NCBI GenBank assembly: GCA_964651495.1
Contig: CAZYWP010000006.1
Location: 1 to 53,790 of the forward strand
Direction: 5' to 3'
Length of the DNA stretch: 53,790 nucleotides
From: CAZNVB01 sp964651495
Lineage (GTDB): Bacteria; Acidobacteriota; Aminicenantia; Aminicenantales; UBA8522
This document shows, in pieces, positions 16,723 to 26,035 of the stretch (the stretch's first letter is position 1; the number at the start of each line of letters is the position of its first letter). The notes below the pieces were generated by a model. The model had not been told where the DNA came from. It saw only the letters and a program-made list of their open reading frames with translations, and did not search any database. The translations under genes and the position numbers were made by a program.

Positions 16723-17967
16723 ATGAGAAGACGAAATTTCTTAAAGGCCATGGGAGCCGGCCCACTGGCAGGCGTTGCCCGCCCCGGGCAAGAAGCCCAT
16801 TCAGGCCATCAACTGAAGACGATGGGCGTCGAGGCTAGGGGGGGCAAACGGACCACCGGCCACATGGACCCATGGATCGAGGTTGACCTCAGCACCATTG
16901 CCCGGAACTTCGCTAAAATCAGGGAGCGGGTGAAAGTCCCGATCATGGCGGTCGTCAAAGCGAACGCCTACGGCCATGGGCTTGTGGAGGTCTCGAGGAC
17001 GCTTGAAAAAGCCGGGGCGGGCTGGCTGATGGTGGGGAAGTTCGAAGAGGCCGTGGCACTTCGAGAGTCGGGTATCAGGTGCCCGATCCTGAATTTCGGG
17101 CCCTTCAGCAGGCAAGACAGCGACGAGCTCATCGCCCGAAATATCAGTCAGTCTGTCTTCACGGAAGAGGCGATATATCTGGATGAAGCGGCCGCAAAAC
17201 TGAGCAAGCTGGGTTCGGTCCATGTTGATATCGACACGGGAATGGGTCGCACAGGCGTGGCCGGCGCGGCGGCGCTTTCCCTGATAAAGAAAATCTCTGC
17301 CCTTTCTCATCTCAGGATTGCGGGCATCTGTACGACCCTGACTGAAGACCCCGAGTTCGACAAGGAACAGCTCAGGGAATTTCTGGGTGTTAGCGAAGCG
17401 GCCAAGGCTGCGGGGGTAACGCCAGGGCTCAGACACGCGTCCAGCAGCGCGGGAATCTTCTACTCTCCCGAGTTCTACCTCGACATGGTCAGGCCCGGGA
17501 TCACCCTCTACGGCTATTATCCCAATGCCCGGACACGGACCGAGGACGCTCTGAGGTTGAAACCGGCTCTCAAGTTATCAGCCAGAGCCATTTTCCTGAA
17601 GGATCTCCTCCCCGGAGAATCGCTTTCCTATCTGCGCGTCCTCGGAGTCAAGAAGAAAATGAGGGCAGCGACCGTCGGGATCGGCTATTCTGACGGTTAT
17701 CCCTCCCAGCTCGGCGGAAAGGTCTCGGTACTGATCAAGAATAAAACGTATCCCGTCCTCGAAGCCGTGACTGCGAATCACCTGATGGTGGATCTGGGAG
17801 ATGATCGGGAGGTCCAGATCGGCGATGAGGTTACGCTCGTCCACCCCGACAGGAGTTCGGGTTTGGCAGCGGATGCCCTGGCCGAGCGAAGTGGCGTTTC
17901 CGACTACAAAATCCTCATCGGCCTCAACCCCCTGACGCCGAGGGTTTACATTGGAAAGCAGCCATGA
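16723..17967 (+). CDS. alr: Alanine racemase with an N-terminal Tat-like signal
   Basis: The protein has 414 residues and interconverts L- and D-alanine (PLP enzyme, supplies D-Ala for peptidoglycan). Key residues are present: PLP Lys-79 (VVKANAYGHG), the catalytic Tyr-322 (GIGYSDGY) and the HVDIDTGMGRTGV segment. ATG 16723 opens with MRRRNFLKAMGAGPLAG, a twin-arginine pattern (RRxFLK), followed by about 30 residues before the conserved DPWIEVDLSTIARNF. Cytoplasmic racemases start near that point (an internal ATG at 16864 has no ribosome site). The enzyme may therefore be exported folded by Tat, as cofactor-loaded enzymes are, but the hydrophobic core of the signal is short, so export is uncertain. 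It is a single gene with a hairpin after its stop. Confidence 0.88.
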   Translation: MRRRNFLKAMGAGPLAGVARPGQEAHSGHQLKTMGVEARGGKRTTGHMDPWIEVDLSTIARNFAKIRERVKVPIMAVVKANAYGHGLVEVSRTLEKAGAGWLMVGKFEEAVALRESGIRCPILNFGPFSRQDSDELIARNISQSVFTEEAIYLDEAAAKLSKLGSVHVDIDTGMGRTGVAGAAALSLIKKISALSHLRIAGICTTLTEDPEFDKEQLREFLGVSEAAKAAGVTPGLRHASSSAGIFYSPEFYLDMVRPGITLYGYYPNARTRTEDALRLKPALKLSARAIFLKDLLPGESLSYLRVLGVKKKMRAATVGIGYSDGYPSQLGGKVSVLIKNKTYPVLEAVTANHLMVDLGDDREVQIGDEVTLVHPDRSSGLAADALAERSGVSDYKILIGLNPLTPRVYIGKQP

Positions 17968-18002
17968 CATCACTCGAGCAGTGAGCTTCGCGAACACTGG
18001 AA

Positions 18003-18025
18003 GGGGGAAAGCGAAGCTTTCTCCC
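18003..18025 (+). terminator. Hairpin after alr, possible terminator
   Basis: GGGGGAAAGC (18003-18012) pairs with GCTTTCTCCC (18016-18025) with one G-U pair and a GAA loop. No run of T follows, so intrinsic termination is not certain. Confidence 0.35.
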
Positions 18026-18163
18026 TCAAAGCGAGCGGGCGGGGACTGGCACCCTGCCACCCATCCCCCACCGCATAGGCACAGAGGCTCGCTCCGGCGG
18101 ACTCCGTATTGCCTGGCGCAACCATTTCCGCTAAGCTATTGTTTTAGCCGTAAGGAGTCCGTA

Positions 18164-21034
18164 ATGGAGAAAACCGCCCTGAGCCGTGCTTTTCTGATAG
18201 CCTGCCTCATTTTTCTGACCGCGTGGACAGGCAATCCTTCCGTCGGGGACTCGAAGTCTCCTCCGCCATCTCTGCCGGCCGGCGGACCGGTCGGCGTCCG
18301 GCCCGATTTCGGCAGGATGCCGGTGAGTTTTATTCCCAACCGGGGGCAATTGGACGAGCGGGTCGCTTACTATATCCAGGGAAAGAACAGGGCCATCTAC
18401 TTCGGCGCCGAGGGCGTGACCTTTGACCTGGCCGGAGCGGAAGGCTCACGCTGGGCGGTCAAGCTGGGTTTCCTGGGCGCGAACCGCGACGTTAAACCCG
18501 TGGGCACGGAGGAAACGGGAACGGTGATTTCGTATTTTCACGGCGGGCCGGGAAATTGGAAGACAGGACTGCCCGCTTATTCCCGACTCGTTTACCCCGA
18601 CCTCTGGCCGGGAATCGACCTGGTGTACTCCGGAACGACAAACGCGCTGAAGTCCGAATTCATCGTCCACCCGGGAGCAAACGCGTCACAAATCCGCCTG
18701 GCTTACCGCGGCGCGAGTTCGGTCCTCATCGACGATGCGGGACGCCTGGTCGTGGCGACGCCGTCGGGGGGGTTCGAAGACGGGGCTCCGGTGGCCTACC
18801 AGGAGCTTTCGGGGAACCGCGTGCCCGTGCCCGCGGCATATCGGATCATGGACAGCGGCGACGGAAGCGCGCCTGATGGCGACCTCGGCCAGAATGATGG
18901 GGATGCTGTTCTCCACGGTTTTTCGGTCGGGGAATACGACCGGAGCAAACCCCTCGTCCTGGACCCGGTCATCCTGATGTATGGCGGTTATATCGGCGGT
19001 CCCGACCTGGACTATGGCTATGGCATCGCTGCGGACAGATCGGGCTGCGCCTACATTTCCGGTTATACCTACTCGACCACGGCCTTCCCGGTCACGGCGT
19101 GCCCGGACCGGGCCTTCAACGGCGGAGACGTGGATGTCTATGTGGCCAAGGTCAACGCCTCGGGCACGGCGCTGGAATACTGCGGCTACATCGGCGGCTC
19201 GGGCAACGACTACGGATACGGCATCGCCGTGGACCTTCTGGGCAACGCCTACGTCACAGGGTACACTTCTTCGAGGGAGGGCAGTTTCCCTGCAAAAACA
19301 GGCCCGGATCTGACCCACAACGGCCTGTTCGACGTTTTCGTGGCCAAGGTCAACGCCTCGGGCACGGCGCTGGAATACTGCGGGTATGTCGGCGGTTCCG
19401 GTCATGACTACGGACGGAGCATCGCGGTGGACGGCTCGGGCAACGCCTACATCACCGGGTCCACCTACTCTTCGGAGTCCAGTTTTCCCGTGGCGGTGGG
19501 GCCGAACCTGAAATACGGCGGCGACCGGGAAGCTTTTGTCGCGGCCGTAAACGCCACCGGAACGGCGCTGGCCTATTGCGGCTACATCGGCGGCAGCGGC
19601 GAGGACGCCGGCAGCGGCATCGCGGTGGACGGCTCGGGCAACGCCTACATCACCGGGTATACGAATTCTCCCGTCAACGCGACTCCGGCCTTCCCGGTCA
19701 CGGCAGGTCCGATCCTGGAATACGGCGGGGGCTTTGATGCCTTCGTGGCCGAGGTCAACCCTGAAGGCACGGGGTTCGTTTATTGCAGTTATCTCGGCGG
19801 TTCAGCCGACGATTATGGATACGCCATCGCCGTGGATCCTTGGGGCAGCGCTTATGTCACGGGATATGCCTCTTCATATGAAGACACGTTTCCGGCATCG
19901 ATCGGTCCCGACCTCTCGCATAACGGAAGCTATTATGACGCCTTTGTGGCCAAGGTCTCGCCGGGGGGAATTTCCCTTGCCTATTGCGGGTTTATCGGCG
20001 GTTCCGGATATGACGCCGGCACGGGCATCGCCGTGGACGACTGGGGCTACGCCTATGTTACCGGGTATACCGCTTCGACGGAGGAGACTTTTCCGGTCAA
20101 GGAAGGGCCGGGCTTGACCGCCAACGGCAGCTTTGATGCTTATATGGCTAAGGTCGACGCGTCGGGCAAGGGCCTCCTTTTTTGTGGCTACGTGGGCGGG
20201 TCGGATGCGGACCTGGGAATGGGGATTGCCCTGGACCGGTCAGGGTCGGGAAATATCTACCTGACGGGGAATACCTATTCGAGGGAGTTGAGCTTTCCCG
20301 TGTCCGGGGGTCCGGACCTGACGCATAACGGCGGCCGGGACGGGTTCGCCGTCAAAATCTATGAAAACTCGATTACCCTGCTTAAACCGAACGCCTACGA
20401 GGTCTGGTATGCGGGACTGGAAGAGGATATCGTCTGGCTGACGTGGGGCACGGTGGGGGACGTGAGAATCGAATACTCAACGGATAATGGCACGAACTGG
20501 CTGGAGGTTGCTGCGGCGACTGAAAACGACGGGATTTACACCTGGCTGGTCCCGGCCACGGCTTCCACTGAATGCCTGGTGCGGATCAGCGAAGCCGAGG
20601 ATGAGGTGCCTTCCGACACGAGCGACATAGCGTTTACGATCATAGACGAGCCGGTGATTTTCGTCACCGCGCCGAACGGCGGAGAGAGCTGGCCGGTCGG
20701 GTCGGAACAGAAGATCACCTGGAGATCGGCAGGCGTGGGAAATGTGAAAATCGAGTACACCTCGGATGCCAGCGCGACCTGGACGGAGATCGAGGCCGAG
20801 ATCGAAAACACCGGGACTTACACCTGGATAGTGCCCGATGCGATCTCGACCGACTGCCGGGTGCGCATCAGCGAGGCGGATGACATGATCCCGATTGACC
20901 TAAGCGACGGCCTTTTCTCCATCGTCGAGGCGACAACCTCGACGGCAGTCAAGCCGGATACGACTCATCTCATCAAGAGGAGGTCGGTCAAGAAATCTTC
21001 GCTTCGGCCGCCCAACCAAGGAGGCTGGAATTGA
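18164..21034 (+). CDS. Secreted SBBP-repeat protein with two C-terminal Ig-like domains
   Basis: The protein has 956 residues from ATG 18164 (TAAGGAGTCC upstream). A signal peptide (about 8-27) precedes an N-terminal domain typical of SBBP proteins (SFIPNRGQLDERVAYYIQGK, then IYFGAEGVTFDL). About eight repeats of roughly 66 residues follow (YCGYIGGSGNDYGYGIAVD and GNAYVTGYTSS patterns), forming a beta-propeller. The last 200 residues hold two copies of a beta-sandwich of the Kre9/KNH-like type (VRIEYSTDNGTNWLEV and VKIEYTSDASATWTEI, each with S-T-[ED]-C-x-V-R-I-S-E). It is probably an outer-surface binding protein. Its TGA overlaps the TTG start of the TonB-dependent receptor, so the two are translationally coupled and likely work together in uptake of a large substrate. 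Confidence 0.88.
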   Translation: MEKTALSRAFLIACLIFLTAWTGNPSVGDSKSPPPSLPAGGPVGVRPDFGRMPVSFIPNRGQLDERVAYYIQGKNRAIYFGAEGVTFDLAGAEGSRWAVKLGFLGANRDVKPVGTEETGTVISYFHGGPGNWKTGLPAYSRLVYPDLWPGIDLVYSGTTNALKSEFIVHPGANASQIRLAYRGASSVLIDDAGRLVVATPSGGFEDGAPVAYQELSGNRVPVPAAYRIMDSGDGSAPDGDLGQNDGDAVLHGFSVGEYDRSKPLVLDPVILMYGGYIGGPDLDYGYGIAADRSGCAYISGYTYSTTAFPVTACPDRAFNGGDVDVYVAKVNASGTALEYCGYIGGSGNDYGYGIAVDLLGNAYVTGYTSSREGSFPAKTGPDLTHNGLFDVFVAKVNASGTALEYCGYVGGSGHDYGRSIAVDGSGNAYITGSTYSSESSFPVAVGPNLKYGGDREAFVAAVNATGTALAYCGYIGGSGEDAGSGIAVDGSGNAYITGYTNSPVNATPAFPVTAGPILEYGGGFDAFVAEVNPEGTGFVYCSYLGGSADDYGYAIAVDPWGSAYVTGYASSYEDTFPASIGPDLSHNGSYYDAFVAKVSPGGISLAYCGFIGGSGYDAGTGIAVDDWGYAYVTGYTASTEETFPVKEGPGLTANGSFDAYMAKVDASGKGLLFCGYVGGSDADLGMGIALDRSGSGNIYLTGNTYSRELSFPVSGGPDLTHNGGRDGFAVKIYENSITLLKPNAYEVWYAGLEEDIVWLTWGTVGDVRIEYSTDNGTNWLEVAAATENDGIYTWLVPATASTECLVRISEAEDEVPSDTSDIAFTIIDEPVIFVTAPNGGESWPVGSEQKITWRSAGVGNVKIEYTSDASATWTEIEAEIENTGTYTWIVPDAISTDCRVRISEADDMIPIDLSDGLFSIVEATTSTAVKPDTTHLIKRRSVKKSSLRPPNQGGWN
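19142..19658 (+). repeat. Internal DNA repeats of 198-base period in the SBBP gene
   Basis: A 44-base stretch is identical at 19142-19185 and 19340-19383, and a 42-base stretch is identical at 19419-19460 and 19617-19658. Both pairs are 198 bases (66 codons) apart. Such near-exact blades suggest recent duplication or gene conversion of repeat units. Confidence 0.85.
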
Positions 21035-24000
21035 GAAAAGCCTCCGCCGCCATTCTCGTCTGCCTGATCTTCGCCGCCGTCTTCACCTCAGCCGCTCGAG
21101 CTCAAGTGCAGACAGGGACCATTCAGGGGACGGTCGCGGATAAATCGGGCCGCTTCATCGAAGGAGCGATGGTGTACTTGTCTTCTCCGTCCATGCTCGG
21201 AATGCGGATCATTGCGACCGGGAAAGCCGGCGGGTTCTTCTTTCCCGCTCTGGCTTCCGGTGTTTACACCATCACGGCGGAGATGCCGGGATTCCAGACT
21301 CTCGTCTCCGAACAAATCCTCCTGCGCACGGGGATGTCCTTTTCCCTTCGTCTGGAACTGAATCCCTCGGAGAAAGAGGGGGAGGTCATAACCCAGAGCA
21401 TCTCAACCGCCCTTGACCTCGTCTCCTCCAAGGCCGCGACTGTCATGGACCAGGCCCTGTTCCGCCACATCCCCCTGGCCAGGGAATTCGCTGCCGTCTT
21501 GAGCATCGTCCCCGGAGCCATCTCGGACGGCTATGTCTTCTCGGATGAGGTCTCCATTCTCGGAGCAACGGTGCGGGACAATGCCTATGTCCTGGACGGG
21601 GGGCAGCTGAACGATATTTTAAGCCAGGCGCCTCTCACCGACCCCGGGTTCGACCTGATCGAAGAAATCGAGGTCATCTCTGCCGGGCAGCCGGCCGATC
21701 AGATTCCATCCGGCGGCGCCTACGTGAATGTGGTCAGCCGGTCCGGCGGCAACTCCCTGGCCGGGGAATTAGGCCTCTATATCATCAACGACGGGTTCAA
21801 CAAAGACCTCTGGACGCAGTCCCAGATTGAGAACCTGGGCGCAGCCCCGCCGGGAGGGGACAAGAATCTCTTCGAGACTTCCCTTCACCTCGGGGGGGCC
21901 TTCTGGCCCGACCGCGCCTGGTTTTTTCTAACCGGCCGGTATCTTAGAAAATCCCAGGAGGGCGTCTTCATCGGTCCCTTCCAGGACATCCAAGGCAGAT
22001 TCCACGATAACTACGACTGGTCCCGGAAAGCCCTGTCCGGGTTTTTCAAGCTGACCCTGAAGCCCATCGCCCAAGTCAATTTCGCGGCCTGGCTCAGTGC
22101 GTCAAACGTCTATCAGGACGTGTCTGAAAGCCCGTCGCCCCGGCTGCCTTTTTTCTCCACCCATATCTTAGACCACGAAAATGCCTACGCCGCTCACGCG
22201 GCGGTGAATTACGAGGTCGACCAGAATACTCTGGCCTATGTTCGGGCCAGCTACAGCGAAAGGAAAATCCCCACCCTTCTCCAGGAGGAAGCTCTTGACC
22301 TTCCGTGGTTCGATGACTCCGGAGACCTCTATGGCCCGCTGGGCGGCGCCGATTACAATTCCGAAGTCAGGCGGAAACGAGTCCAGGCCGAAGCCTCCAT
22401 CCGAAGATTCGCGGAGAATGTCCTCGGCCTGACCCACACCTTCGGCGCGGGGGTGGATTTTCACAGTTCCACCTCAAACCTCAGCTGGTGGAGGAGAGAC
22501 AATCTGCTCTGGTACATGGACAGCCGCAACCCGGGCAGCACTTTCTATCCGGACCGCGGATTGCTGGGTTTCTGGTTTTGCGGCCCCGTTAAGGACTCCT
22601 CTTTGCTCTCGGGCCGGACTTACCGTCTGGGATTCCATGTGCTGGATTCCCTGATCGTCGCCGGCCGGCTGGCCTTCAACCTCGGGCTTCGCTTCGACCG
22701 TTCCTGGGGCGGATTCCTTCCCGGTTCCAAGGCTGAGTCCGGAAATCCCCTCTCGCTCTTTATCGGGGATGCGTTCTTCAGCCCTTATCTCAAAGCCGCC
22801 TATCCCGATGATTTCCCCCAGGGTTTGAACCCATGGGGGGGGATCAGCGCCAGCGAGCAGAAAAATTTCCTTTCCTGGAATGCCCTCTCCCCGAGGATCG
22901 GGGCGGCCTTCGATGTCTGGGGAAGCGGGAGCACCGTCCTCAAAGCTTCCTACGCCCGCGCCGCGGCCGAACTCTCCCACCGCGATTTTTTGCCGCTCAA
23001 CCCGCTCTATCCCCGGAATTTCGCCGTCTACTGGCTGGACGCCAACGGCGACGGCCGGCCTGATGTGGAGGACGAATTCAGTCTCACCAATCTGGATTAT
23101 CGGTTCCTCTCAGGTTCCTTCAATGAAAACAGGGTGGCGGACGGGATCAAGGCCCCGGTCACGGAGGAAATTTCCCTCGGCCTCGAGCAGGCGCTGTTCA
23201 AGGATTTCACCCTCAGTCTCCAGTACATCTCCAGGGTCCAGAAGAACATCCTCGAAGACGTCCTCTATGCCCCGGACACCGGAGAATATTGGTATGCTCC
23301 GGGCCAGCCGGGAAGCCAAAAGTACTGGATTCCATTCACCACCACTTTCCCCGGCACCGGCTCCTACCCGAGCAGCACGGTCACGTTATTTGCCAGGTCC
23401 CTTGACGCCCCGCCGGTCTTGTTGCAGTTGCGGAACGTCCCGGAGCTGGAGCGGAAATACCGCGCCCTCAAATTCGCCTTCCACAAACGGATGGCCCAGG
23501 GCTGGCAGATGGCCGGTTCCCTAGTCCTGAGCAGGAGCGAGGGAAACCTGGGCGGTTTCGCCGCCGAAACCGCCGGCCTGACGGCAGCGGCCGACACCCC
23601 GAATTTTTTTATTAACAGGTTCGGGCGGCTGGACACGGACAGGCCCCTGCAGATCAAGCTTATGGGCACGGTGGAACTCCCCTTCCACATCTGGCTCGGC
23701 GCCCTGTTCCATTATCAGAGCGGCCGTCCCTGGCAGAGATGGGCGCAGGTTCTCCCCCCGGCCGATTGGTGCGCGGCCAACAGGGCCGAGCGGATTTATT
23801 ACGCCGTCAACCTCGAAGAGCCGGGGAGCCGCCGGGAAAAGGCCTGGTCGTCCCTCGACCTGAGGCTGGAGAAAACATGGCCCCTGGGAGGTTCGGGCAA
23901 GGTAGCGCTCTACGCCGACGCCACGAACTTGCTTGGGTTCACCACCTCGATCGTCGGCTTGAACGACATCGACCGCTGGGAGCCAGCCGCCGAGGGAGCG

Positions 24001-24099
24001 GGACAGCCCGGCAAAACGGTTCTATTGCCTGATTACCAGCTCACCAACGCCCTCATCGGCAAAAGGGTCCTCCGTTTCGGACTGAGGCTGAGTTTCTAA
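21031..24099 (+). CDS. TonB-dependent receptor, Oar-like, with carboxypeptidase-regulatory domain
   Basis: The protein has 1022 residues starting at TTG 21031, placed after CCAAGGAGGCTGGAA and overlapping the previous stop (ATTGA). A signal peptide (VCLIFAAVFTSAARAQ) is followed by a carboxypeptidase-regulatory-like beta-sandwich (about 27-115: TGTIQGTVADKSGRFIEGA, GVYTITAEMPGFQTL), then a plug domain (about 130-240) and an outer-membrane barrel ending in FGLRLSF, with the aromatic C-terminal residue expected for barrel insertion. Oar-type receptors import or bind macromolecules, including peptides. Coupling to the SBBP protein suggests that the latter is a surface accessory, in the manner of SusD for SusC, although the two are unrelated in sequence. 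Confidence 0.88.
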   Translation: MRKASAAILVCLIFAAVFTSAARAQVQTGTIQGTVADKSGRFIEGAMVYLSSPSMLGMRIIATGKAGGFFFPALASGVYTITAEMPGFQTLVSEQILLRTGMSFSLRLELNPSEKEGEVITQSISTALDLVSSKAATVMDQALFRHIPLAREFAAVLSIVPGAISDGYVFSDEVSILGATVRDNAYVLDGGQLNDILSQAPLTDPGFDLIEEIEVISAGQPADQIPSGGAYVNVVSRSGGNSLAGELGLYIINDGFNKDLWTQSQIENLGAAPPGGDKNLFETSLHLGGAFWPDRAWFFLTGRYLRKSQEGVFIGPFQDIQGRFHDNYDWSRKALSGFFKLTLKPIAQVNFAAWLSASNVYQDVSESPSPRLPFFSTHILDHENAYAAHAAVNYEVDQNTLAYVRASYSERKIPTLLQEEALDLPWFDDSGDLYGPLGGADYNSEVRRKRVQAEASIRRFAENVLGLTHTFGAGVDFHSSTSNLSWWRRDNLLWYMDSRNPGSTFYPDRGLLGFWFCGPVKDSSLLSGRTYRLGFHVLDSLIVAGRLAFNLGLRFDRSWGGFLPGSKAESGNPLSLFIGDAFFSPYLKAAYPDDFPQGLNPWGGISASEQKNFLSWNALSPRIGAAFDVWGSGSTVLKASYARAAAELSHRDFLPLNPLYPRNFAVYWLDANGDGRPDVEDEFSLTNLDYRFLSGSFNENRVADGIKAPVTEEISLGLEQALFKDFTLSLQYISRVQKNILEDVLYAPDTGEYWYAPGQPGSQKYWIPFTTTFPGTGSYPSSTVTLFARSLDAPPVLLQLRNVPELERKYRALKFAFHKRMAQGWQMAGSLVLSRSEGNLGGFAAETAGLTAAADTPNFFINRFGRLDTDRPLQIKLMGTVELPFHIWLGALFHYQSGRPWQRWAQVLPPADWCAANRAERIYYAVNLEEPGSRREKAWSSLDLRLEKTWPLGGSGKVALYADATNLLGFTTSIVGLNDIDRWEPAAEGAGQPGKTVLLPDYQLTNALIGKRVLRFGLRLSF

Positions 24100-24118
24100 A
24101 CTGCTTTCCCGGCGACGG

Positions 24119-25816
24119 TCACTTTTTGAACACCAGGTGGCGAAGCGGGTCGGTGTCGATGACAAAGCCGTTCACCTCCCCGCCCCCGCTCAGCAGGAAT
24201 GAGACGAGCTGAAAACCGGGTCTGTCGCCCACAAATGTCCTCCGGTTTTCCGGGGACAAAACAACGTCCCTCATCCTCAGGCTGGTGAGGACAAGGCGGC
24301 CGTCCCGGACGGCGATTTCATACCGCGTATCCAGTTCGCCGCAGGCGTATATCCCCTCGTAGGGTTTCAACTGGTCTGGGGTGAGCTTTTCCCTTTCGAT
24401 TTTAGGGGCGATGATTTCTCCCGCCCCGGCGGCGTAGGACAGCCGGCTCACTTTTCCGTCCGGCCCCCTGGAGAACGTCAGGACGAGGGGAATGTTCGGG
24501 TCTTCGAAGGAAAATTTCCCTTCCCCTGCAGGAACCAGCCGGAATGCTTGGCCTCCGGCCTGGAAAAGCAGGGTCCCTTTCTCTTGAGCGATGGTGAGGT
24601 AGGTTCTTCCCCCGGCCCTGTATTCGCCTTCGTATTGAGCCAGGGCCTCGGGATTCAGCTCGGCGGCCCGCTTTTTCTCGGGGCGCGGCTCAGGCTTCTT
24701 CGGCTTCTCGAGCAGGGGCTCAAGACAGACTGAGGCGACGCTGACGGCATACGAACTGGGTTCGTATACCCCATAGTCCCAATTGGAGAAAATCACCACC
24801 CCGAAGGAGGCGTCCGGAAAATACTGGAAAGCCGAGCGGAATCCCGCCCAGCTGCCGTTTTTCTGGACCCGTTTGAGCCCCCGGTACGAATCCACCACCA
24901 ACCCGTAGGAATGGCCGGCCTCTGCGCCGTCGGACAGCTTGCCTGAGATCAGCATCTTTTCCCTCACTTTGGCCGAGCCGATTTTCGGAGCCTCGAGGTT
25001 GACCATCCACTTGATGAAGTCGTCGAGGGTGGTAAAAAGCGACAGGGCCCCGACGGCGCTCAGGTTGTCTGCCCCCTTAAGATAGCCGTCCCGCGAATGG
25101 TAGTTGATCGAGTAGGCGCGGTCTTCGACGACTTCCCGGAGGTTATCGTGAAAATGTGTCCGGGTCATGCCCAGGGTCTTGAAAATATTATCCCAGGTCC
25201 ATTCCCGGAACGACCGTCCGGTGACCCGCCGCACAAGTTCTGAGAGCAGGACGTAATCGGTCCGCGAATAGGAATATTTCGACCCGGGTTCGATGAGCAA
25301 TCTGCTCTGGCGCTGGGCGACCTTGAGAATCTGGTCGAGGGTGATGACATCCCCCTCGTTCCAACCGGCCGGAGGCAGCAGGTCAAGCCAGTCGATGAGC
25401 CCGCTGGTGTGATAGATGAGATGATCGACAATGAGGCCATCTGCGCAGGACGGCAGCTCAGGAATATACTTTTTCACCCGGTCGGCGGCGGACAACTTGC
25501 CCTGGTCCTCAAGCATGGCCAGGGCCATGCCGGTGACGGCTTCGGCCAGCTGGCCGACATCATAGACGGTCCGGGGAGTGTTCGCCACCTGGTATTCCAC
25601 GTTGGCCAGGCCGAAACACTTTTTGAAAACGACCTCCCCTTTCTCTACAACGGCCACCACCCCGCCGGGACGGTCCGGCCTCTCCCATTCCTGAAAAACG
25701 GGCTTGAGTTTAGTCTCATAGGTTGAGGTTTTTGTTTGTGGGGCCGGGTCCTGGGCGGAACCCGCCGCCAGAATGACGCCGACTGCCGCGACTATCAACA
25801 GGCTCTTTGTTTTCAC
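24119..25816 (-). CDS. Serine-hydrolase (class C beta-lactamase-like) homologue without the SxxK motif
   Basis: The protein has 565 residues from GTG 25816 (GGAGGTCGAAA upstream). A signal peptide (about 4-21) leads into a class C beta-lactamase/penicillin-binding-protein-like domain. Recognisable parts are TPRTVYDVG, the helix AVTGMALAMLEDQGKLSAAD, IYHTSGLIDW and YSYSRTDYVLLSELVRRVTG. The catalytic S-x-x-K should lie in that first helix start but reads Q89-L-A-E92. Nucleophile and general base are both gone, whereas the Tyr (Tyr-183) and the fold remain. A C-terminal region (about 390-565) of beta-rich repeats resembles the DUF3471-like tail of such proteins. Either it is a binding protein without enzymatic activity or it uses another mechanism. 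It converges on the receptor gene. Confidence 0.85.
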   Translation of the reverse strand: MKTKSLLIVAAVGVILAAGSAQDPAPQTKTSTYETKLKPVFQEWERPDRPGGVVAVVEKGEVVFKKCFGLANVEYQVANTPRTVYDVGQLAEAVTGMALAMLEDQGKLSAADRVKKYIPELPSCADGLIVDHLIYHTSGLIDWLDLLPPAGWNEGDVITLDQILKVAQRQSRLLIEPGSKYSYSRTDYVLLSELVRRVTGRSFREWTWDNIFKTLGMTRTHFHDNLREVVEDRAYSINYHSRDGYLKGADNLSAVGALSLFTTLDDFIKWMVNLEAPKIGSAKVREKMLISGKLSDGAEAGHSYGLVVDSYRGLKRVQKNGSWAGFRSAFQYFPDASFGVVIFSNWDYGVYEPSSYAVSVASVCLEPLLEKPKKPEPRPEKKRAAELNPEALAQYEGEYRAGGRTYLTIAQEKGTLLFQAGGQAFRLVPAGEGKFSFEDPNIPLVLTFSRGPDGKVSRLSYAAGAGEIIAPKIEREKLTPDQLKPYEGIYACGELDTRYEIAVRDGRLVLTSLRMRDVVLSPENRRTFVGDRPGFQLVSFLLSGGGEVNGFVIDTDPLRHLVFKK

Positions 25817-25855
25817 TTTCGACCTCCTCCGCTAAAACTGATTATAGAGATTTTA

Positions 25856-25884
25856 TTGAACACCATCAAATTCAGCACTAAATT
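25856..25884 (+). promoter_or_regulatory. Promoter upstream of the structured element
   Basis: TTGAAC (25856-25861), 17 bases, TAAATT (25879-25884). The expected first transcribed base (about 25891) falls right at the 5' foot of the closing stem of the element below. Confidence 0.4.
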
Positions 25885-25891
25885 CGACCTA

Positions 25892-26035
25892 AGCGAGGGC
25901 TTGGAGGAGAGGAAGCCCGTCGAAGACTGAGCGGGCACGGATTCTCTCCGCAGGAGAGAAGAGCGAAGGATGAGTTCGGAGCGGATTTGGCTCGCCGGGA
26001 CAAATCCGCGTGCTGACGACCTCCAAGCCTGAGCT
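25892..26035 (+). ncRNA. Candidate structured RNA, leader of the DUF6599 gene, or palindromic repeat
   Basis: A closing stem pairs 25899-25907 (GCTTGGAGG) with 26020-26028 (CCTCCAAGC), nine perfect pairs, and extends outward with interruptions to 25892/26035. Inside are four more hairpins in order: GCCCG/CGGGC (25915-25919/25932-25936), TTCTCTCC/GGAGAGAA with a GCA loop (25942-25949/25953-25960), CGAA/TTCG (25964-25967/25975-25978) and GCGGATTTG/CAAATCCGC (25981-25989/26001-26009). A promoter-like pair precedes it and a T-rich stretch (TATTTTGACTTTT) follows. It could be an independent small RNA or a riboswitch-like leader for the gene at 26077. It matches no RNA family I recognise. The same fold is possible on the minus strand, so a repeat element is an alternative. 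Confidence 0.4.

Noticed and set aside
19142..20330. Regular repeats that could suggest a CRISPR-like array
   Set aside because: The 198-base period encodes SBBP blades in an open frame and there are no short spacers.
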